From: Citrobacter europaeus | GTDB lineage: Bacteria; Pseudomonadota; Gammaproteobacteria; Enterobacterales; Enterobacteriaceae | Direction: 5' to 3' | Assembly (NCBI GenBank): GCA_020099315.1 | Contig: CP083650.1 | Coordinates: forward strand, 3,782,001 to 3,846,000 | DNA length: 64,000 nt | Part shown: positions 60,688 to 64,000 of the stretch, piece by piece | Layout: each line of letters starts with the position of its first letter | How positions within the stretch are numbered: the stretch's first letter is position 1 | Notes under the pieces: generated by a model | What the model saw: only the letters and a program-made list of their open reading frames with translations | Database searches by the model: none | What the model was told of the DNA's origin: nothing | Made by a program: the position numbers and the translations under genes

Positions 60688-61767
60688 TTACTGCACGCGC
60701 GCCAGTGCGACAGCCTGACCCAATTGCCACACGGCCATCGCGTAGTGGGTACTGTGATTGTAGCGGGTGATGGTGTAGAAGTTCGGCAGTCCATACCAGT
60801 ACTGATAACCAGTACCGATATCCAGGCGCAACAGGCTGGCCTGCTGATGATTCCCCAACGACTGCTGCGGCGTCAGGCCCGCGGCGGCAAGCTGAGATAT
60901 GCTGTACTGGGTTTTAAAGCCGTTCGCCAGCCCAGGCGCCTGACCATTGGCCGGAACCGCAACCGTATCGCCTTTCACCCAGCCGTGACCTTTGAAATAG
61001 TTTGCCACGCTACCGATAGCATCAACCGGATCCCACAGGTTAATGTGGCCATCGCCATTAAAATCAACGGCATATTGTTTATAGGAAGATGGCATAAACT
61101 GGCCATAGCCCATCGCCCCGGCGAAAGAACCTTTCAAATCAAGCGGATCGTCGCTTTCATCTCGCGCCATCAGCAGGAAGGTTTCCAGTTCACCAGAGAA
61201 ATATTCTGCACGACGAGGATAGTTAAACGACAACGTCGCCAACGCATCCAGAATCCGCGTTTTACCCATCACGCGGCCCCAGCGAGTCTCTACGCCAATA
61301 ATGCCAACGATAATTTCCGGCGGTACCCCATAGACCTGCCAGGCACGGTTAAGGGCATCTTCATATTGGTTCCAGAAGGCCACGCCGTTTTGCACATTAT
61401 CCGGCGTGATGAACTGTTTACGATACCGCAACCATGCGCCGTTAGGCCCGGCTGGCGGTTGAGTCGTCGGTGCCTGGCGGTCCATCAATCGCAATACCGA
61501 GTCCAGACGCTTGGCCTGCGACAGGATCTCTTGCAACTGCTGGCGGTCAAAGCCGTGCTTGTTCACCATTTTCTCGATGAACTGCTGCGCGTTCGGATTA
61601 TTGGCAAAATCGCCGCCCGTTTGCATGACATTATGCTGTGGCTCAAGCAGGAAACCGCCGGAAGGCGTACCCGTAGTCGTTTGAGTCTCTGAAGGTTTAG
61701 GTTTGCTGCTACAAGCAGCAAGCAATACGAAAAGGGGAAGTAACGCTACATAACGACGCTTGAACAT
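60688..61767 (-). CDS. mltB: Membrane-bound lytic murein transglycosylase B
   Basis: A 359-residue outer-membrane lipoprotein. The signal peptide ends in the lipobox LLAAC (Cys19), a lytic transglycosylase domain has the catalytic Glu in IIGVETRWGRVMG, and an EF-hand-like FNGDGHINLWDPVDA follows. It cleaves glycan strands to 1,6-anhydro-muropeptides. The start at 61767 gives an ideal lipoprotein signal; a 47-residue extension is rejected. It is divergent from srlA. Confidence 0.95.
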   Translation of the reverse strand: MFKRRYVALLPLFVLLAACSSKPKPSETQTTTGTPSGGFLLEPQHNVMQTGGDFANNPNAQQFIEKMVNKHGFDRQQLQEILSQAKRLDSVLRLMDRQAPTTQPPAGPNGAWLRYRKQFITPDNVQNGVAFWNQYEDALNRAWQVYGVPPEIIVGIIGVETRWGRVMGKTRILDALATLSFNYPRRAEYFSGELETFLLMARDESDDPLDLKGSFAGAMGYGQFMPSSYKQYAVDFNGDGHINLWDPVDAIGSVANYFKGHGWVKGDTVAVPANGQAPGLANGFKTQYSISQLAAAGLTPQQSLGNHQQASLLRLDIGTGYQYWYGLPNFYTITRYNHSTHYAMAVWQLGQAVALARVQ

Positions 61768-61941
61768 GAGACATCCATTAAACAAATTCAGCCTGGGAGA
61801 AGTATGGTAAAGCATCCTCCTCCATACAAGGAAGTAGTAGTCACTCTCCTTCACAGAATTTCCCCCCTCTTGCCCCCCCGACCGGCACATTTGCGATCCC
61901 TTACGCACAATCTTTCAAATTAAAATATTTATCTTTCATTT

Positions 61942-61957
61942 TGAGATCAAAATAACA
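61942..61957 (+). promoter_or_regulatory. CRP-like site of the srl operon
   Basis: TGAGA-TCAAAA-TAACA at 61942-61957 matches CRP half-sites at four of five bases each. The surrounding sequence closely resembles the E. coli srlA promoter region, including TTACCGTTTGGCAAGATAA further down. Confidence 0.6.
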
Positions 61958-62031
61958 CTTTTAAATCTTTCGATCTGATTAAAATTAGTTACCGTTTGGC
62001 AAGATAACTAAAAACCCTACAGGAGAGAATA

Positions 62032-62595
62032 ATGATCGACACCATCACACTCGGTGCTGAGTGGTTTATCGGGTTGTTCCAGAAAGGCGGAGAGGTCTTT
62101 ACCGGCATGGTAACCGGTATTCTGCCCCTGCTGATCAGTCTGCTGGTCATCATGAATGCGCTAATTAACTTTATCGGTCAGCAGCGCATTGAACGTTTTG
62201 CCCAGCGCTGCGCCGGAAACCCGCTGTCCCGCTATCTGCTGCTGCCGTGCATCGGCACATTTGTGTTTTGTAACCCAATGACGCTGAGCCTGGGCCGCTT
62301 TATGCCAGAAAAGTACAAGCCCAGCTACTACGCCGCCGCCTCATACAGTTGCCATTCCATGAACGGCTTATTCCCACACATCAACCCTGGTGAACTGTTC
62401 GTCTATCTGGGGATCGCCAGCGGACTGACCACGCTGGGTCTTCCGCTCGGCCCGCTAGCGGTGAGCTATTTGCTGGTCGGTCTGGTGACCAACTTCTTCC
62501 GCGGCTGGGTGACTGATTTCACCACCGCCATCTTTGAGAAAAAAATGGGCATTCAACTTGAGCAGAAAGTGCATCTGGCGGGAGCAACATCATGA
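62032..62595 (+). CDS. srlA: Sorbitol PTS enzyme IIC2 SrlA
   Basis: A 187-residue membrane subunit of the glucitol/sorbitol phosphotransferase system (ITLGAEWFIGLFQKGGEVFTGMVTGILPLLISLLVIMNALINFIG), with about four helices. With SrlE it imports and phosphorylates sorbitol to sorbitol-6-phosphate. It is the first gene of srlAEBD; the last 4 bases overlap srlE. Confidence 0.95.
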   Translation: MIDTITLGAEWFIGLFQKGGEVFTGMVTGILPLLISLLVIMNALINFIGQQRIERFAQRCAGNPLSRYLLLPCIGTFVFCNPMTLSLGRFMPEKYKPSYYAAASYSCHSMNGLFPHINPGELFVYLGIASGLTTLGLPLGPLAVSYLLVGLVTNFFRGWVTDFTTAIFEKKMGIQLEQKVHLAGATS

Positions 62596-63563
62596 CGCGT
62601 ATTCGTATTGAAAAAGGCACCGGCGGCTGGGGCGGCCCGCTTGAACTGGATGCCGAACCGGGCAAGAAAATTGTCTATATCACCGCCGGGACTCGCCCTG
62701 CAATAGTCGACAGGATAGCAAGTCTGACCGGTTGGCAGGCCGTTGATGGCTTCAAAGAAGGCGAGCCGCCGGAAAACGAAATTGGCGTGGCGATCATCGA
62801 CTGCGGCGGCACGCTGCGCTGCGGGATCTATCCCAAACGTCGTATACCGACGGTGAATATTCACGCTACAGGTAAATCAGGCCCACTGGCCCAGTACATT
62901 ATCGAAGACATCTATGTCTCTGGCGTAAAAGAAGAAAATATTACCATTGTCGGTGAAGCATCCGCTGCGACAACGCCTGCAAGCAGCACGATTGGTCGCG
63001 AGTACGACGCCAGCAAGAAAATTACGGAACAAAGCGACGGTCTGCTGGCAAAAGTTGGGATGGGAATGGGTTCAGCAGTTGCGGTTCTGTTTCAGGCCGG
63101 ACGCGACACTATCGATACCGTTCTGAAAACCATTCTGCCATTTATGGCGTTCGTCTCGGCGCTGATCGGCATCATCATGGCTTCTGGTCTGGGGGACTGG
63201 ATTGCCCATGGACTCGCACCACTGGCCAGCCATCCGCTGGGACTGGTCACTCTGGCGCTGATCTGTTCTTTCCCGCTGCTGTCACCTTTTCTCGGCCCCG
63301 GCGCGGTTATCGCCCAGGTTATCGGCGTTCTGATCGGCGTACAGATTGGTTTGGGGAACATCCCTCCACATCTGGCGCTACCTGCCCTGTTCGCCATTAA
63401 CGCCCAGGCTGCATGCGATTTTATTCCTGTCGGGTTGTCGTTGGCCGAAGCGCGTCAGGACACGGTCCGCGTCGGCGTGCCATCTGTTCTGGTGAGCCGT
63501 TTTCTGACCGGCGCACCTACCGTTCTCATCGCCTGGTTTGTTTCCGGCTTTATTTACCAATAA
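62592..63563 (+). CDS. srlE: Sorbitol PTS enzyme IIBC1 SrlE
   Basis: A 323-residue protein, four residues longer than I recall for E. coli SrlE. The N-terminal IIB domain holds the phospho-cysteine region IIDCGGTLRCGIYPKRRIPTVNIH, and a C-terminal membrane part of about five helices starts near residue 165. It completes the sorbitol translocator with SrlA. Confidence 0.94.
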   Translation: MTRIRIEKGTGGWGGPLELDAEPGKKIVYITAGTRPAIVDRIASLTGWQAVDGFKEGEPPENEIGVAIIDCGGTLRCGIYPKRRIPTVNIHATGKSGPLAQYIIEDIYVSGVKEENITIVGEASAATTPASSTIGREYDASKKITEQSDGLLAKVGMGMGSAVAVLFQAGRDTIDTVLKTILPFMAFVSALIGIIMASGLGDWIAHGLAPLASHPLGLVTLALICSFPLLSPFLGPGAVIAQVIGVLIGVQIGLGNIPPHLALPALFAINAQAACDFIPVGLSLAEARQDTVRVGVPSVLVSRFLTGAPTVLIAWFVSGFIYQ

Positions 63564-63576
63564 GAGGCACTCAAAA

Positions 63577-63939
63577 ATGACCGTGATTTATCAAACCACC
63601 ATCACCCGCATCGGACAGAGCGCCCCGGATGCGCTCTGCGACCAGATGCTGATTACCTTTCGTGAAGGTGCCCCTGCGGATATCGAGGAGTTTTGCTTCA
63701 TCCATTGCCACGGAGAACTAAGCGGCTCATTGCAAGCAGGGATCCAATTTGTGCTGGGTCAGCATCACTACCCGGTCACGGCCGTTGGCAGCGTGGCGGA
63801 ACAAAACTTACGTGAACTGGGCCATATCACCCTGCGTTTTGACGGACTGAGTGAAGCGGAATTCCCTGGCACCGTACACGTTGCGGGTCCTGTACCAGAC
63901 GGTATAGCGCCGGGCTGTATTTTGAAGTTTGTTGCTTAA
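63577..63939 (+). CDS. srlB: Sorbitol PTS enzyme IIA SrlB
   Basis: A 120-residue cytoplasmic IIA domain (MTVIYQTTITRIGQSAPDALCDQMLITFREGAPADIEEFCFIHCHGEL) with the phospho-histidine in the FIHCHGEL region. It takes phosphate from HPr. The ATG at 63577 lies 13 bases after srlE; an upstream in-frame extension overlapping srlE is rejected. Confidence 0.95.
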   Translation: MTVIYQTTITRIGQSAPDALCDQMLITFREGAPADIEEFCFIHCHGELSGSLQAGIQFVLGQHHYPVTAVGSVAEQNLRELGHITLRFDGLSEAEFPGTVHVAGPVPDGIAPGCILKFVA

Positions 63940-63956
63940 GATTGAAGGAGATAAAG

Positions 63957-64000
63957 ATGAATCAGGTTGCCGTTGTCATTGGTGGAGGCCAGACCCTGGG
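63957..64000 (+). CDS. srlD: Sorbitol-6-phosphate 2-dehydrogenase SrlD, N-terminal fragment
   Basis: Fourteen codons and two bases are present: MNQVAVVIGGGQTL, with the Gly-rich NAD-binding turn of SDR enzymes. It converts sorbitol-6-phosphate to fructose-6-phosphate. GAAGGAG precedes the ATG. The gene continues past the right edge. Confidence 0.9.
   Translation, partial: MNQVAVVIGGGQTL

Noticed and set aside
60679..61692. 337-codon open frame antisense to mltB
   Set aside because: Shadow of mltB on the opposite strand; composition is Arg/His/Gln-rich as expected for antisense frames.
61768..61908. 47-residue extension of mltB
   Set aside because: It would bury the lipoprotein signal peptide; the ATG at 61767 gives a proper lipobox at Cys19.
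1..64000. CRISPR arrays, prophage or insertion-sequence genes
   Set aside because: No regularly spaced direct repeats, no cas, integrase or transposase proteins were seen, although tRNA genes that often serve as attachment sites are present at 54012-54737.

Overview
The window looks like a chromosomal segment of an enterobacterium close to Citrobacter/Salmonella/Escherichia. Gene order and protein sequences follow the E. coli csiD-gab ... nrdHIEF-proVWX-emrRAB-luxS-gshA-csrA-alaS-recX-recA-mltB-srl backbone. A tctDE/tctCBA tricarboxylate locus, as in Salmonella, and several non-K-12 insertions point to Citrobacter. That is an inference from recognised sequence, not from a database search.

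Layout. (1) 1-9019, minus strand: a tightly packed exopolysaccharide operon read right to left: polyprenyl-phosphate sugar transferase, outer-membrane beta-barrel, short Wza/GumB-like export lipoprotein, Wzc-like co-polymerase with a degenerate kinase, flippase, polymerase, GT2 glycosyltransferase and the first 17 codons of a probable GT4 glycosyltransferase at the left edge. (2) 9471-14649: two-component system tctDE divergent from the tctCBA tripartite tricarboxylate transporter. (3) 14691-16282: a divergent LysR regulator/SDR pair. (4) 16326-21655: an accessory locus with a LacI regulator fused to a solute-binding-protein domain, divergent from a PhnP-like hydrolase, a nucleoside-permease-like MFS carrier and an MgtC/SapB membrane protein. 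This is the best candidate for an undescribed system. (5) 21896-29217: glutarate/4-aminobutyrate catabolism, glaH-lhgO-gabD-gabT-gabP-glaR. (6) 29230-33037: small stress and nucleoid genes kbp, yqaE, ygaV-ygaP, a 59-residue DUF2158-like gene, stpA, alaE and ygaC. (7) 33161-35017: a MocR-type regulator divergent from an AhpD-like gene. (8) 35297-42739: nrdHIEF (class Ib ribonucleotide reductase) and proVWX (osmoprotectant uptake). (9) 42932-48779: ygaY (intact), ygaZH, mprA-emrA-emrB. (10) 48828-50195: an isolated LamB/ScrY-like carbohydrate porin. (11) 50542-53832: luxS, the sRNA MicA, gshA, yqaA, yqaB. (12) 54012-54737: one serine and four arginine tRNA genes plus a tRNA-3'-end-like element. 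(13) 55074-61767: csrA, alaS, recX, recA, pncC, mltB. (14) 62032-64000: the start of the srl sorbitol PTS operon, running off the right edge inside srlD.

How the genes fit together. The gla-gab block converts glutarate to succinate and carbon dioxide through L-2-hydroxyglutarate and recycles 4-aminobutyrate into succinate; glaR sits at its end as regulator. tctDE should sense tricarboxylates and switch on tctCBA. nrdHIEF is a self-contained reductase with its own thioredoxin-like donor and flavodoxin. recA-recX carry the SOS box and the RecA modulator. Recognisable regulatory DNA includes the recA LexA box and promoter, the proU promoter, the sigmaE-type MicA promoter, a stable-RNA promoter before serV, CRP-like sites before glaH, srlA and the porin, and several intrinsic terminators and REP/BIME palindromes.
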